64,000 nucleotides of DNA from assembly GCF_042242105.1 (NCBI RefSeq), contig NC_092025.1, positions 13,196,309 through 13,260,308 on the forward strand, in the 5' to 3' direction. Below are positions 25,503 through 47,577 of this stretch, piece after piece (position 1 is the stretch's first letter; every line of letters starts with the position of its first letter). Position numbers and translations under genes: made by a program. The DNA is from Pempheris klunzingeri (lineage: Eukaryota; Chordata; Actinopteri; Acropomatiformes; Pempheridae). The notes under the pieces were generated by a model. The model searched no databases. It saw nothing but the letters and a program-made list of their open reading frames with translations, and was not told the DNA's origin.

Positions 25503-28028
25503 AAAAACAATTTCCTATGGCTGAAATATTGAAGATTTTATGTCCATGTCTTTTGTATTTTTAACAAATCATAGAAACATCAGTCAACTTTCAAACCATT
25601 AGGAGTTAAAAAACGTTAAAGCAAAGGGCCTGTTGTTCCTTCCAAGTCAATCTCTCGAATAAACGCATCACAGATCATTAACAACAAATACCATTACACC
25701 TTTGAATCTTCAGTGATACAAGCATATTTACAGCATTGTGTCCTAAGCAACACTCTTCATTTCGTCATTTGCCCTTGGTGCCTCTGTGTTAAAAATAGGA
25801 GAGTTGGGCTTGCAGAATCTGGGCATCAAATGTTCATTTAACCGATACCAGGTACAGCATGTCTTCAGTGACACAGACACGACGTTTGAAAGTTGTATTC
25901 ATCAAAGACAAACTGACGGCTGCAGGGTTACATTTTGTATTTTTATGTGGCAAAAACTAATTCATATCAGAGTTTGACTGACGCACGTGAGAGAAATGGA
26001 AAAGCTCTTTTGTCTGATCCAAGAGATTGTCCGCTTCCTTCGACACACACAGCAAAAAGAAAAAAAAAAAACCCACCATAAACGTAAACCTTATAAATTC
26101 TGCCTGCTAACTTCAGTTTAAACAAAATGCTCAAAAATCCAAGCTGGCACAGGAGTTCTTCAGTGGAGTACAACACTCTTAAAATAAACTTACATTGGAT
26201 ATTCCTCTGTTGGATCTACAAAAGGTTCTACTTTATTTCTTTAACTGAAAAATAAAAATATACACGTTTAGGCAAAGGTGTGAAAATTAGACAACAGAAA
26301 ACGACAACTAACTTCCCCTTAATCTTTATGATGATTTTTGTATTGAAGAATTCAATCTCAAAACAATTAACAGAAACCAATTGAAAATACATTTAACCAC
26401 AGTAAAACAATCGTTTTTTTTATTCAACTTTTCAGCATTTTGATTCGCTGTTATCTGGGCAATTTCTTTGTAAATGGGTGTATTTATCTTTATTTTTTAC
26501 ATAGTATCTCCAAGTCTAGATCACTCCAACTTCTGAAACAAAGCCTTCTTAACTAAAATGTATTTACTTAAAAAATATTCAGAGAGAGAGAGATATACCA
26601 CAAAAGACCTGGATGTACCATTTCTTAATTTTTTCCTCGCTCTTAATTTTTGTGCACATCATCTTGAAATGTCTGCCCACCAATCATAATATCTTTTAGT
26701 TTTGAGCCCCCACAAAGGTTTGTGTTTTTCCAATATTTTTGTAACCAAACAAAATAATTATATGCACACACAAAGACTTAAAAAAAACTTTCATAAGGTT
26801 TGCTATAAAGTGACATCTGGAAAAGTATAGTAAGATCAAAAAATGTGAAGCATTCTTGATTTTCTAAATATTAGAATGACACCAGTGTTGTTATTTCACA
26901 AGGAATCGGGTGTAATTCCTCTTAGCAGTAAAATATGACTATGTTAGACCATGTGAGAATAACCTCAGCTTCTAGTCTCAGTACTAGTTTTTAAAAACTT
27001 AAATAAAACCATGCATTAAGAGTGAAGTTGTTTAAGGACATTGGGTATTGGCCAGTCGATGTGCACAAGACACCAACTCATCAGTTACTGCACCAAGTGT
27101 CTGAGAGCATGAAGACTACAGTCTTTATTTTGCCTGAAACAAAGTGAGTGAGGGAGAAATGAGGACATAATCAAAAGGAGAGCGGAGTAAAAAAAACCAG
27201 GCCAAATTCTGTATGATTTACCCCAACATCCACAGGGATGTTTTCCTTAGTTTGGACTTTTTTTTTTTTTTTTTTTTTTAAACAACGTCCTTCTCTATTC
27301 GAACATCTACAAGTAAACTGATTGGATTTGAGGCCACCGTAGCCCTTTCTAAAGCTTACTGGCTCTGATAATGAAGCCGACATGAAACACATGAGATGAA
27401 AACAAAGAAAAATATATGGTGGCTCCATTATTATATCGTTGTTCGAGAAGATGTTCAGTATTCAGTATTCAGTGTTTGACATTTTGGCAGATTTAAAAAA
27501 AAAAAAAAAAAAAAAAAATCTTAAAATGAACATATCTAGCTTATTGAGGAGTGCCTGCTATCACACAGATGTGGCAATGAAGTAAAACTAAATTTGTGTC
27601 ACAGAAATAATTCGCTTCCTTCATCTGCGAGCCAACTTGAGTAAAACCATATAAGTTCAAATTAACCTCAAATGAACAGAGCCAAGTTACCATGCAAACA
27701 ACTTACAGGAAGGAGGAAAAACTAGAGCTGACAGCCAATATTTAACTGGAGCCATTTTTCTAAACTGATTTTAAGTGGCGATGTGTTTCCAGACACAGAT
27801 GCAAAGCCATATTTGACCATTTTGATATGTTCTACAACATGTGTGGGGGATGTTTGTTTTCAGGAAATGTTACTGCCCAGAAACTCTCAATTACCAGCTG
27901 ACAAACTGTGACTAGTTAGAATGCATCTGCCAGGAGGTGAGGCTGGTTATCATAGTGAAAAACAAGTTGTTTGTTTTAGTCTTTCAGTGGCTCACAGCAG
28001 TCTCTGGCTAAAGGAGAAGTGAGCCAGT
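25503..28028 (-). other. Probable long scaf4 3' UTR
   Basis: There is no coding frame, but AT-rich sequence directly follows the scaf4 stop codon. It includes homopolymer runs: poly-T at 27,257-27,280 and poly-A at 27,495-27,518, as read on the plus strand. The extent is inferred from the polyadenylation hexamer at 25,497 and was not checked with transcripts. Confidence 0.45.
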
Positions 28029-36627
<8,599 letters not shown>

Positions 36628-36800
36628 GATTGCCCAACGCTGCGAGCCTCCCCCTTTTACTCCCGATTCCCCGCTTACAGCGATGTTTATTCAAGAAAGG
36701 GTCGGTACAACATGTCCGCTCCCCGTAGCTAGCGACAGTTAGCCTAGCATCGGTGGCTCTCGGGTCGGCGGGCACGGCAAAGCATGATGGGATTCAATCG

Positions 36801-38450
36801 TGTTGTTCCGGGTTGTGTCCACTGGGTGGCGCAGTGCTGCAGGGATTGAGGACTTGAGGACAAGAGCATGTATGGGACAGGGGCGCCTACCGTGGATGTA
36901 TTATGCTGCCTACAGAGTGCTCTTTAGGTCGATTTATCCCATCAGGACTCATCAAAAAATCAGGTTTGGTTCTCCATTTATGCTTCCTCCCCTTCTCTGT
37001 GCACAGTTTCCCTACATCAGTACTGTCTATTAGGTACAATACACACGAAGAAGGCCACACATGCAATCTTACAATATCCTCCTCCCAGAATCACTATGCT
37101 GGCCTCAGATTTAAACAAGCCGAAGATTGAAATTGCACTTGCTGTTTTATTATTTCAGCACAAAACCAAAAGGGACAATTCATATTACTGTTGTCATCAT
37201 CACCTGATGTTTCTGGGATGCAAAGTCAAGCCACAAGTCACCCAGCCAAAGGAGTTTAAGTGGAATAACCCCTTTTATTGTGGCACATGCTTCTCGTATT
37301 TAAAACAATAAAAGACATGTGCAACATTTCCAATACGTGCTTTTAAAAGTCATTTGAATTAAACATTATCATTTACAAAATCGTTAAAATAAGACCCCTC
37401 TGTTATGTTGTATATGTTATATATGCTCTGTTATATATGTATTCTACAGCTGACTGTAAAACTCCAAGGACGTATCCACAGTTTTAAGTCATAATTTCAC
37501 CACAGAGGTGCATTCCTGGTCTCAGATTAATGGCTATCAGGTCAACACTGCAGGCTCACCCATGCCTGAGACTGCAGGACTGACTGCATGTGTTCTTGTA
37601 GTACAAAAAAAGCTCCAATAGATGGTGGTACACTTATTCTTTTGGGTCCATCTCTGTGTGTCTGGTCTGGTGTCTAGAAAGCATGGTCCAAGCGGGCAAG
37701 TCAAACTCACATGTGCATATAGGCTTTTCTTCTCTGTCCTTCTAGGAACCCATACAGGTAGTGAACAAAGCAGAGCACACCTCTGTACACCATTAAATCT
37801 GGTTGGGCAGCACCACAAAATACAGTTTCACAAGACACATATTTGAAACAAGCTCAAAAAAAAAACACAGAAGTCAGCCGGGCTGTTCTGTTGGATTTAT
37901 TAGGTGTGATTATCCCCTGTAATTATTGCACATACAGTATATCCATATTAGGCCAGATTAACCTGCCTTGAAGCCAAACACAGAAAGAAACGTGTCTCAA
38001 ACTGTTGTCCCTCCCCACAGGTGTCCTCCTTGGACTGAAGGACACCACGTTAATTAGGTCAATGAACACCTCAGTGAGGGAAGAGAAAAACACTTCTTTG
38101 TTTCAGTGTGCTGGAGAAAAACTTTCCTATGCTGGCAGAACTCCAAGTTCAGCACCCCCCTAGTTATATCACGAGAACATGCCAGTAGCTGCCTGGGCTG
38201 TCTTGTTTTATATGAAATGGAGCACCTCTCAGGGACAGCATGTATTTATGTGAACGCATTGCCACAGTAGATCCACACCTGCGTGGAATTGTGGATGGTG
38301 TGCACATTTTACGCGCAATATCTACCCAAATGAATCTGTAATGTAATGTACTTGCAATGAAGACACAAATAAATCAGTCGGGATAAAAGAAAATATTTGA
38401 ACAAATGTATTGACAATGTTGCAGTCTCTTGCTTTTCGTGCTGCAAATGT
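36801..38450. other. scaf4-hunk intergenic region
   Basis: Spacer between the divergent scaf4 and hunk genes. Short ORFs have no splice context or recognisable family, and I see no gene. Confidence 0.55.
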
Positions 38451-38606
38451 ATTCTTTGTTCACAGCCGCGCGCGGTGAGCGCACCGTGCGGAGCGGCGAG
38501 GCGGCGGTGCCGGGCGGAGTTGTCGCCCTTGTTCTCACATGCGCTCCGCCCGCCTACGCTGATTGGATTGGAAATTACCCCGCTGCCACCACCAGTGTGA
38601 GGGGCA

Positions 38607-38641
<35 letters not shown>

Positions 38642-39119
38642 TCCCACCCTCACGCTAAGAAACGCCCCCTCAGATGGCCGGTAAAGTCACTTCAAACTGA
38701 AAAACACGCTGCCAGAGCGCAGAGCATTCAGGAGACGTGCATGTGTGGAGAAGAGACGCCGAGTGACAGCCTAGGTTTTTTATTTTAAACCCACACGAGT
38801 ATTAAGACAGGTTGCGTCAGTTAATAACTTTCCATGACAGAGTCTGACATTTTTCTGTGTGTGTCATTTAAATCTAAGCTGATACACTAATCGTGACTTG
38901 TGCAGGAACCTGCTGAGTGCGCGCACTGGATGCTTCGGGTGAACAGGTGGCGCAAAAGCTTCGGTTCTCTTAATTTGTTATTAGGGACGAGACGCACAGA
39001 GGCAGAGGGGAGTTGACGCACCTTACCGGACAGTAAGCATTTAATACCTGGCTTTAAGCTGGGCGAGTGACGTAGCTGTCTCCCCTTGTAGAGAGGAGAC
39101 GTTTGACCAGGGAGCTGTG
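38451..39119 (+). promoter_or_regulatory. Putative hunk promoter and 5' UTR
   Basis: A CpG-dense patch at 38,464-38,530 (GCGCGCGGTGAGCGCACC and nearby GGCGG words) lies 600 bases before the hunk ATG, followed by a TG tract at 38,607-38,638. This looks like a CpG-island promoter. The exact start site and possible non-coding exons are unknown. Confidence 0.45.
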
Positions 39120-41102
39120 ATGCCAGTTGCAGACAGCGACATGGTAGTGGACAACAGCAACGGGTTATACGAGGGTAAAACCCCAAACAGCGCCGGGAAT
39201 GAGAGCATCCTCCCGGCCTCTCTATGCAGTCCTGCGGCGGACATCCTCAAGAACTTTTACCACACCAAACGCGTCGGGAACTATCTGATTGGGAGGAAGC
39301 TGGGAGAGGGATCGTTCGCCAAAGTTAGAGAGGGTCTCCATGCGATGACCGGGGAGAAGGTAAGAGGACTTTGTCACACCTTTTGAAATTCAGCAGGGTT
39401 TGATGCAATATATTTTGTTTATCTTGGCATAATTTAAATCCATCTTGTAAACAGAATTAACGTGAATTGGCGTTCTTGGACTTTTTTTAAACCAAAAAAC
39501 AACTTTTGAGAGAAAAAAACATGTTGTTTTTTTTTTTTTTAATTAAATGAGTTCGTTTTGACTGGTATATCATGGCTTGAACATCTAAAAACAATAAGTG
39601 CCATGCACCAGGGGCTCTGATATGGTTTTAAGTGTCATGCCCACATGTCAGTCAGAAAAAAAAAAAGCTCCATTTATAATGACAGTTTATATATTATTAT
39701 AAATCTCTCTCACATTTAGATTTTAAAACGTCCCAATCCAATCAGCCCTCATCTCTCTCAGAGAAAGTCACCAGCCCTGTTGGCGATGGGAGGCTTTGTT
39801 AATGAGCTCATGCGGCACCACCAGCTGCTCAACTCGCCTATATGCACAGCAGGGCTTGTTTTCCAGCCAAACTCTAGTGACAATATTTACTTTTTGTGTG
39901 TGTGTGTGTGTGTGTGAGGGACGGAAAGAGCTGCCTGTGATTTTCCTCACATGTGCTTGGGTAACTAATGGTGTTGCTTCTCTGAGGCTCTGCTTTGTCT
40001 GGAGCTGCTGCTGGTGGTGATCTCACCACTGTGGGCGCGCAAGCCTGTGATAGGGACAGAGGGGGATATTGCCCGGCCTATGAGAGAGCAGTGGCGCTAC
40101 TTGCATATGAAATCATGTCGTTGATAAATGGGCTTCAGCCTCATTATGATTCTGCCAGCGCAGGGCTTTGATATGGACTACCATTGGCCACTGGTTGCCT
40201 TTGTCTCTCCTGGCTTTTCTGGAGGGAGCAAGCAGGACATTTGCATATTGGAAAACAAGTAACCCCTGCTCCCTATGTGTTGCCTCATGTAGACTGTTTG
40301 TGTTTGTTTAAAACAAAATATGTGCCACTGAAATTAATAATTAGCATATTAAAGCATATTAAACATTAGCTCACTCTGAGCCCCCCCCCCCCTCCCATTT
40401 TTGTTGCTGTGAGGAGGAAAGAAAGCGCTCCTCTCCCCTTCCCTCACTCTCTTTGTTGAGGATGATGCAAACACTGGCAATCACACAACCAAACGCATCA
40501 CATGCTCTCCCTCTCTTTACACTCTCTCTCTCTCTCTCTCTCTCTCTCATTCAGTGGGGTAGAGGGACCAACAGGCGCTGGAGGGGAGCGGGTGGGGGCA
40601 GTGAGTTTATTCTGGCAAAAGCATGGGTAAAGGAAATACGGGAAGACTCCTCGATCCTTTTTTTAGCATCACTAGAAAGTCAGAGTGGATGCGGGGGTAT
40701 GAGAGGCTGGGTGTGTGTCTATTGGCAGGGGGGGGGTATAAAAGTGAGGAGAGGTGAGAGATGGTGCTGTCATGGTCAGGGGGCTGGAGAGGTCATATGC
40801 ATGTGTTTTTGATGTCTGTAACCCACTTTCCCCTCCATAGTAGCCCACCTCCCCCCCTTTTCTGTCTGAGGGGCGCCTGATAAACAACTGAATCCCCCGC
40901 AGAAGCCCCCCTGGCTGGGCACACCCCTCCCCCTTCTATATACCCACCCACCCACCCCCATCTCCTCATATAGACTAGCCTACTGTAAATACAGTGCCCC
41001 ATCCCCCCAGACATACCCTGTACCCCCTTTCATATCCACTCTGCCTGGCGTAAACACGGGCCATCTATTACAGTATTGTGACAGCTCAACACAGGCACAC
41101 AC

Positions 41103-41156
<54 letters not shown>

Positions 41157-41293
41157 GCACGCACACACACGCACAAGCACATACAGCCAGGTTTAATTAG
41201 CAGTCGTAAAAAGGTTTTCAGAGGTGAATCAATTATCAGAGATGAAAGGACGAAAGTAAAAAAGAAAGACAAGCTGAAGGACAGAAGAAAGAG

Positions 41294-41328
<35 letters not shown>

Positions 41329-44300
41329 ACTTTGGCCCTCACCATTTCATTAATGGATATGGTGATTAGTTTCATTGGTCGTGCCTTTCCGTGTCTGTGG
41401 GCTCTCCTTGAGATGATTTGCTGTGTATGGAAGCCGTGCTCTTGAACCCAGTCTAGACGGGATACAAGGAGACACGGGCAAAGGATGAAATAGAGATGGG
41501 CACATTATTAAAAGTAATTAGCTACAGAGGGAAGCAAAGTGTTTTTGTCATCGAGGTAAAGGACGCACGTTCTGTGGCTTTTATGAGGAGGGTCTGCAGG
41601 TTTCTTCTTCAATGAGACAACAAGGGCAGAGGAACACAGGCAGATGCTGGGATGAGCAATTAAAGACAAAAAACACTTAGCACATCTGACTGGGAATCTG
41701 TTCTCCTCAGTCTGTTGCATCTACTTCAGAAAGTGAGCAGCCCCTAATTTATCCTCGCTCAGCGTCGTCGTTACATTTGTCGCCGCTTCTCATGTTTCTT
41801 TAGCTGACAACTGAACTCACATGGCAAATGGGGGAATATTCACTGTCCATTTGGCCTTGGCGCCTTCTCAACAGATAGGGTAACATTTGTTTTTTTTTCC
41901 CCTAGTTTATGATGGTTCAGTAACCCCTACAGCACACACACACACAAACACACACACACCTCCCCCCGTAGCCTCTGGGTTCTCAAGCGCCTGGGTTGCC
42001 CCACATTGGGAGCAGCTGTGTGGGAGAGGTCAGTGTCGAGTTATTTACCCTGCAATGGAGACTGAGTAGCTTATCACCTGTTACACCACAACTCTGTCAA
42101 AACCCTTCTCCAAGTCACAGCAGTGCACGAGTGCTCTATTCTCCGTGGGTGTTATTCGCCATATCATATGGTGCAAACTTTAAAAGCCACACTTAAGCTG
42201 CAGAGTTGGTGCTTTGTCTGAAATAACAGCCTCACTCCATCTTTTCTTTCTCTCCTCCCGTCTCAATTTCTCCAGGTGGCGGTGAAGGTGATCGACAAGC
42301 GGAAGGCCAAGAAAGACTCGTATGTGACCAAGAACCTGCGGAGGGAGGGCCACATCCAGCAGATGATCCGCCACCCCAACATCACGCAGCTGCTGGACAT
42401 CCTGGAGACGGAGAACAGCTACTACCTGGTGATGGAGCTGTGCCCCGGCGGGAACCTCATGAATCGCATCTACGACAAGAAACGCCTGGATGAGAGGGAG
42501 ACTCAGAAATACATCCGGCAGTTGGTGCTGGCCGTTGAGCACCTGCACAGGGCGGGTGTGGTGCACAGGTAAAAGAAAAGAAAAAACAGAGCTACACACA
42601 CATTAATATCAAGTGTTCGAGCAGAATTTGTACAAATGCCTCAAAAAAGTATTGAAGTTTTGCAGCTGTTAATTAGTTAAAGCTGAATTCACAATCTCTT
42701 TCTCAAAGTCGAAGTTAAGTCTTTATTGTACACATTACTTTTAATCCACAAATAATCATATTTGTCTGCTCAGTAACTGCTACGCTACGGTCCAAGAGAG
42801 CTTCAACGGATTTTCTTAGAAAATAAATAAGATGAAAATGAAAAAATGATTTGTACAACTAGATTTCCACACGCTCTGCACATATATTAATCATCCCAAT
42901 GCATTTCTCCTACAAATACCATCACATCTTATGAGAAAATGTTTGATTTCATTTAGGAAAATCTACATATAAACTGTATCTCTGAATCAAATTTCACAAA
43001 TAGATTTCACAAAGCTCTTCCCGGGAATATTCAATTCCATGTCGCTCAGAGCCTGGGAACTAAAGTTCCATCATGCTGAGATGGCCTATGTAGATAACTG
43101 TATAACAGGATTTCTAAGACTAAGGAGGGATCTGGAGGCACACAATAGACCCTGAAAATCAGCCAGCGTGACCCACATTGGGAGGGGTGTCTGTATGTGT
43201 TGGGGTTTGCGGGGGGGGGGGGGACTGACCTCTCCTGTTTGTGCATTGTATGATGATTGTGGCTTAGATAAGTTATCAAATGTAAACAATGACAGGCATT
43301 GACATCTCCTGTTTCTGTCTTACAGGGATCTGAAGATAGAAAACCTCCTCTTGGACGAGCAGGACAACATAAAACTCATAGGTAACTCAAGACCTCTCGC
43401 GTTTACAGTCCTCATCTTCTTTTCCTTGTTTATTGTCATGCTGCTTCTTTTCAACGTCCTCTGAACAAGACTTTATATGGAAATGCAATAAATTAATTCA
43501 GAAATAGAAAATTTCCCTAAGCAAAGAATAATATGAAACCAGTTAATAACAAAAGAAGGCGCTTGATGCCAGCGACTTTACAGTAAACATAAAAAGATTT
43601 TCTCAGTTGGAGAGGGACGCGAAGAGTTTCACAGTGTCCCACATGTGGTGAAGCGTTAAGAGCAATTAAATATTCTGTTAAACCCTTATAAGCTCTCACC
43701 ATAGTGCTAATCTGCTTCTGTTTGTGTGTGTAACACTGTGATAAGGCGACTCATTTAATGGGTGAGGTGAAAAGACAGTAAAAAAAACCAAAAAAAACCC
43801 CAGAAATAACACTCACCCCTCCTCATCTGTCCTTCAGATTTTGGCCTCAGCAACTGCGCTGGGATCTTGGGATACTCTGACCCGTTCAGCACCCAGTGTG
43901 GAAGTCCGGCCTACGCCGCCCCAGAGCTGCTCTCCAGGAAGAAGTACGGGCCGAAGGTGGATGTCTGGTCCATGTGAGTGTTTTCCCCTTTTTTTCCAAT
44001 ATAATCAGGCAAATATCAACTTATTTAAATACATTTACTTCATGAGTTCACCAGGCGCTGAAGTGTGTTATTTTGGTATTCCAGTGGTGTGAACATGTAT
44101 GCGATGTTGACCGGGACTCTGCCGTTCACCGTGGAGCCCTTCAGTCTCCGAGCCCTGCACCAGAAGATGGTGGACAAGGAGATGAACCCTCTACCTCCCT
44201 CGCTCTCCACAGGTAAATACTGAACGCACAAATGCACATTAGTGTTCTTTCACTGTACTCACCCCTCATGGTCGACCAGATGGGAGTCAAGTCTGAGTGT

Positions 44301-46088
44301 GTAGCTGGCTTGGAAACGAAATCATTTAGGGTTATGATTGCGTGTGGTTGCCTTGGCAGAAATACATTTTTATCAGTCACTATTTTATTTATCTCTGTGA
44401 CCTTTCCTTTTACACAAAAACAGCCTGAATGGGTTAACTGTAGTAGGACAGGTTAATGCTGTTGTGTGAGGCAACATGAGATAATTAGGGGGGGGGGGGG
44501 GATTTGCATGCAAGCATAACACTTGGCTCGGAGTACTGACGCTCATACCACAGATACTTGGCCTCATCATGTCACAACAGTGTCAACTCTAATATGCAAA
44601 GCAGGCTGTGATTTATATCCTGTTATGTAAGTGACTATTAATGGAGGTATTGACATGTGTCGCGTCATCTCATCTCTTATCTAATAACTGAATGAAAGCG
44701 GATGAGGGGGGGTGAGGATGTTTGTCGAGTGCACTGTGTCAAGACAGAGGGATTCTGAAAGTTGCACTTCTGCTCCAACTACAAATTAGAAAACAGCTAT
44801 GAGTGGTGTGCTACTTGGTAGAGAAATTGGGCAACATTTAATGTTCAGTCTTGTAGCTGTCAACCAAAAGAGCAGCCACAATTCTCAAGAAAAATTTGTC
44901 ACGCTACTGATCGTGTCAGTGGAAAATTTTTACGCTTTATGCGGTGAGTCAAGTGTTTGTGGTGGCGTGTGAGTAATTATTCTTCCTTTCTCTCTGACTC
45001 AGCTGCCATCTGTCTTCTGAAGAAGCTTCTTGAACCAGATCCCAACAAGCGTCCCAATATCCATCAGGTGATGGCTGATTCGTGGCTACAACTGGCCAAC
45101 AAGAACACAGGGGCACCGTACCTCAACAGGTAGATTCACGCACATTTTAAATGTGGACTTTGTTGTCTGAATCTTTTTTTTTTTTTTTACAATCTTAATC
45201 TTTTTTTTTTTTTTTAACACGGAGAATTATTTTTTTTTTTTCCACGTTCACTTTAAAGCATCGCAAAGCATTAACATTCTCGCTCTGCATTCCCTTTCTG
45301 CGTTTAAGGATCCACATTGAGGAAATCAACCACACTGTGCTGCTGCATATGACGGAGAAGATGGGCTACAAGCACAGTGAGGTCCTGAGCGCTGTCCTCA
45401 CCAACCGCGCCTGCCACACTCTGGCTGTCTACTTCCTCCTCAACAAGAAAATGAAGAGACTCTCTAAAGAGTACAGGGTAAGGGGATCCCAGCCAACAGC
45501 TGCAATTCTCAATAACTGTGGGTGCAGGAAAAACAAATTACACATGCTTACACATAACATGCCATCATTGCAACGGAGGCGCTTGGTCACCCTCCCACGA
45601 GTGTTGAAGTAGTTCCAAACTGTTCATCAAAATTCAATTTAGGTGTTAGGTGTAGCGGAAAAACAGGTTTGTCAAACGCTAAGTGCCGTTGTAATGTATT
45701 GTTTGCTGTTTTTTTTTTTTTTAGGAGATGCAGTTCCAGGAGAAAAAGAAAGGAGAAAAGCAGAAAAACGAATACTTCCAGACCCAGTGGAGGAAGCACG
45801 TCGACAAGCTCACCATCCCCCCCAAACAGACGCCCGTCTACCTGGCTGTTAGCAAGGGGCCAAGCAAGGAGAAGAAACACAGGACAGGTGAGGAATCATG
45901 TGGCGCAGTACAAATACACTTGGGCAGATTTGTACAGAAGATATTGTAATAAGATGCAGTGTCTGTTTTTTGTTGATAACAAACTATCACTTACTCATTC
46001 TAATTTATTTACCTTTATTTGTACAGGGTAGGTTGACTGAGCATGCATGTTTCCCACACACGTAGTTCCCCATCCATCCATCCATCAT

Positions 46089-46122
<34 letters not shown>

Positions 46123-47577
46123 GTCTATTGTTTAGCTGTCCATCCATCCATCCTACCACCCACCCAACCACCCTTCCATCCATCCGAGAGGAAACATCTT
46201 GGACAAGTTGCCAGTCAATCGAAGGGCTAACACAAGAACACTTCTTTTTAATTTCATTTACCCGTTGATGGTCAGATGAAATGACTGATAGTATAGTACA
46301 GGAGGAAGCGTGCAGTATGGAGTTTAATCTAGCGACACAGCAGCAGTAAATAAATTCAGTTCTGGCAAATTTGGAATTTTTAACGCACTCCTCGAAGAAG
46401 AGCTTACAAGTGACGGGGGCTAGGAGCTAAACCGAGGCCTAAGCTCCCCTCCCTCTTCTCGTAGTGATATAAGTCGTACAGGGAACGCCTATAGGTTGCT
46501 CTAGATCCAGCATGCCAGAACAGGCTGTTCCTCACAAGGTTAAAATCAGTGCAGAATGTTCTTATACCTTTTTCCCCCGGGTTATTAATGCTCTCAAATG
46601 ATTATGCCATAGAGTTATGTATTCACTGACATGACCTACAGCACCTAGATGTGTAGGGCACTCAGCCAACAGTGTTCAGAGAAGCTGCAGTTCTCCACTT
46701 TACGTTCAGTTCAGTTGTATCTGCAGCGAGTTTAGCAAAAACTGATATTGCGGATGTTTGTTTGATCAACATCATAATGCAGTATTGGAATGCAGAAATG
46801 TGAACAATCCTTTTCATTTCCTCCACAGGTCTCTTGCGTGCCATAACTGGAGGCCATCGTAATTCACCTCTGGCACCACCTGGCACCGTCGCTTCTTCCT
46901 CTATGGAATATCTAGAGATCCACCCTCTCTTTCCCAACACCCCTCAGCAACGGAGGCGCTTGGCCACCCTTCCACAAGTAAATACAAGCCCCGAACACAA
47001 TATACCCGCTCCACCAGCACCATCCCCGATTGGCATGCATTCGTTCGGCTCCCTCTCCAAAGCAGAGCAAATTGAAGACACCCCGGCTTCACCCTGGTAC
47101 AAGCTGACCAACGGGACTCTGTCCCCACCCCGTCACGTCTCTGCCTTCCAGCCCGACTCCTCTTACTTGAAGAAAGCCACAATCCCCAGTCCTCCCGTCC
47201 TCATCGTCAACCCGCAGCCCAAAAAGAGCATCTCGTCAGATTGGGGTGGTTCTTCTGACACCAGCGGCAGCCCCCCGAGCACCATAGGAAGCCCCCCTGG
47301 CAGCTCGGCTTTCAGTCCTCCGAAGTCCGCCTTCAGCCCCCTCAACCCCACCTCAGCATTTAGTCCTCCCTCCAACAGCAGCAGCAGTGATCCCGAAAGC
47401 CCGACGCACCGCAGCAAGTTCCCCTCAATGGGAATCGGACAGATCCTAAAGAAGAAGGTCCAGCTGCAGCCCTTCAGCTTCCGGCCAGAACAGGTCGTTG
47501 AGGAGGTGGTGTCCCCACCTCCCTACCCCATGCAGACTCTCCTCTGTGCTTCAGGTGCACTCAAGACCCTCTGCTGA
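39120..47577 (+). CDS. hunk: Hormonally up-regulated Neu-associated kinase (AMPK/SNF1 family), 9 exons
   Basis: Serine/threonine kinase of the AMPK-related group. Exons are 39,120-39,359; 42,276-42,568; 43,326-43,381; 43,838-43,973; 44,085-44,212; 45,003-45,129; 45,309-45,477; 45,725-45,887; 46,829-47,577. They close in frame at 686 aa; human is 714 from memory. The kinase domain runs from about residue 54 to 320: glycine loop GEGSFAKV in exon 1, VAVK lysine 84, catalytic HRD at 177-179 with Lys181 and Asn184, DFG 197-199, then [10 protein letters not shown] and VDVWS. Residues 328-376 form the UBA-like segment usual after AMPK-family kinase domains. The tail from 438 is Ser/Pro-rich. A GTG immediately precedes the ATG, so the ATG at 39,120 was chosen (G at -3). 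All catalytic residues are present. The largest intron is 2,916 bases. Confidence 0.95.
41108..41153. repeat. (CA)n microsatellite in hunk intron 1
   Basis: A CA array with flanking CA/CG-interrupted repeats. A second pure CA run is at about 41,299-41,327. A C-homopolymer occurs near 40,381. Confidence 0.93.
45570..45602 (+). repeat. Copy of a hunk exon 9 segment inside intron 7
   Basis: 33 bases match exon 9 positions 46,947-46,979 at 30 of 33 sites, and the three differences are all transitions. Both copies read QRRRL-x-TLP-x-V. The intron copy is in frame with upstream exon 7, so a transcript retaining intron 7 would end in this motif 2 codons before a TAG at 45,610-45,612. It has no flanking splice sites of its own that I can see. 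Confidence 0.85.
46060..46236 (+). mobile_element. Relic of the CATCT/CCAT-headed teleost repeat in hunk intron 8
   Basis: An irregular (CCAT)n array (46,066-46,183) is followed by GGACAAGTTGCCAGTCAATC and GAAGGGCTAACACA. This corresponds to the CCTGGACTGGTCACCAGCCA part of the repeat at 17,951-18,242. It is a degenerate, truncated copy; the non-array part is only about 45 bases. Confidence 0.5.

Noticed and set aside
42180-42599. 139-residue minus-strand ORF over hunk exon 2.
   Set aside because: Antisense shadow of the kinase exon, whose plus-strand frame has the conserved motifs and correct splice sites.
46066-46183. Regularly spaced CCAT repeats considered as a CRISPR-like array.
   Set aside because: Simple tetranucleotide microsatellite without spacers, in a vertebrate genome.
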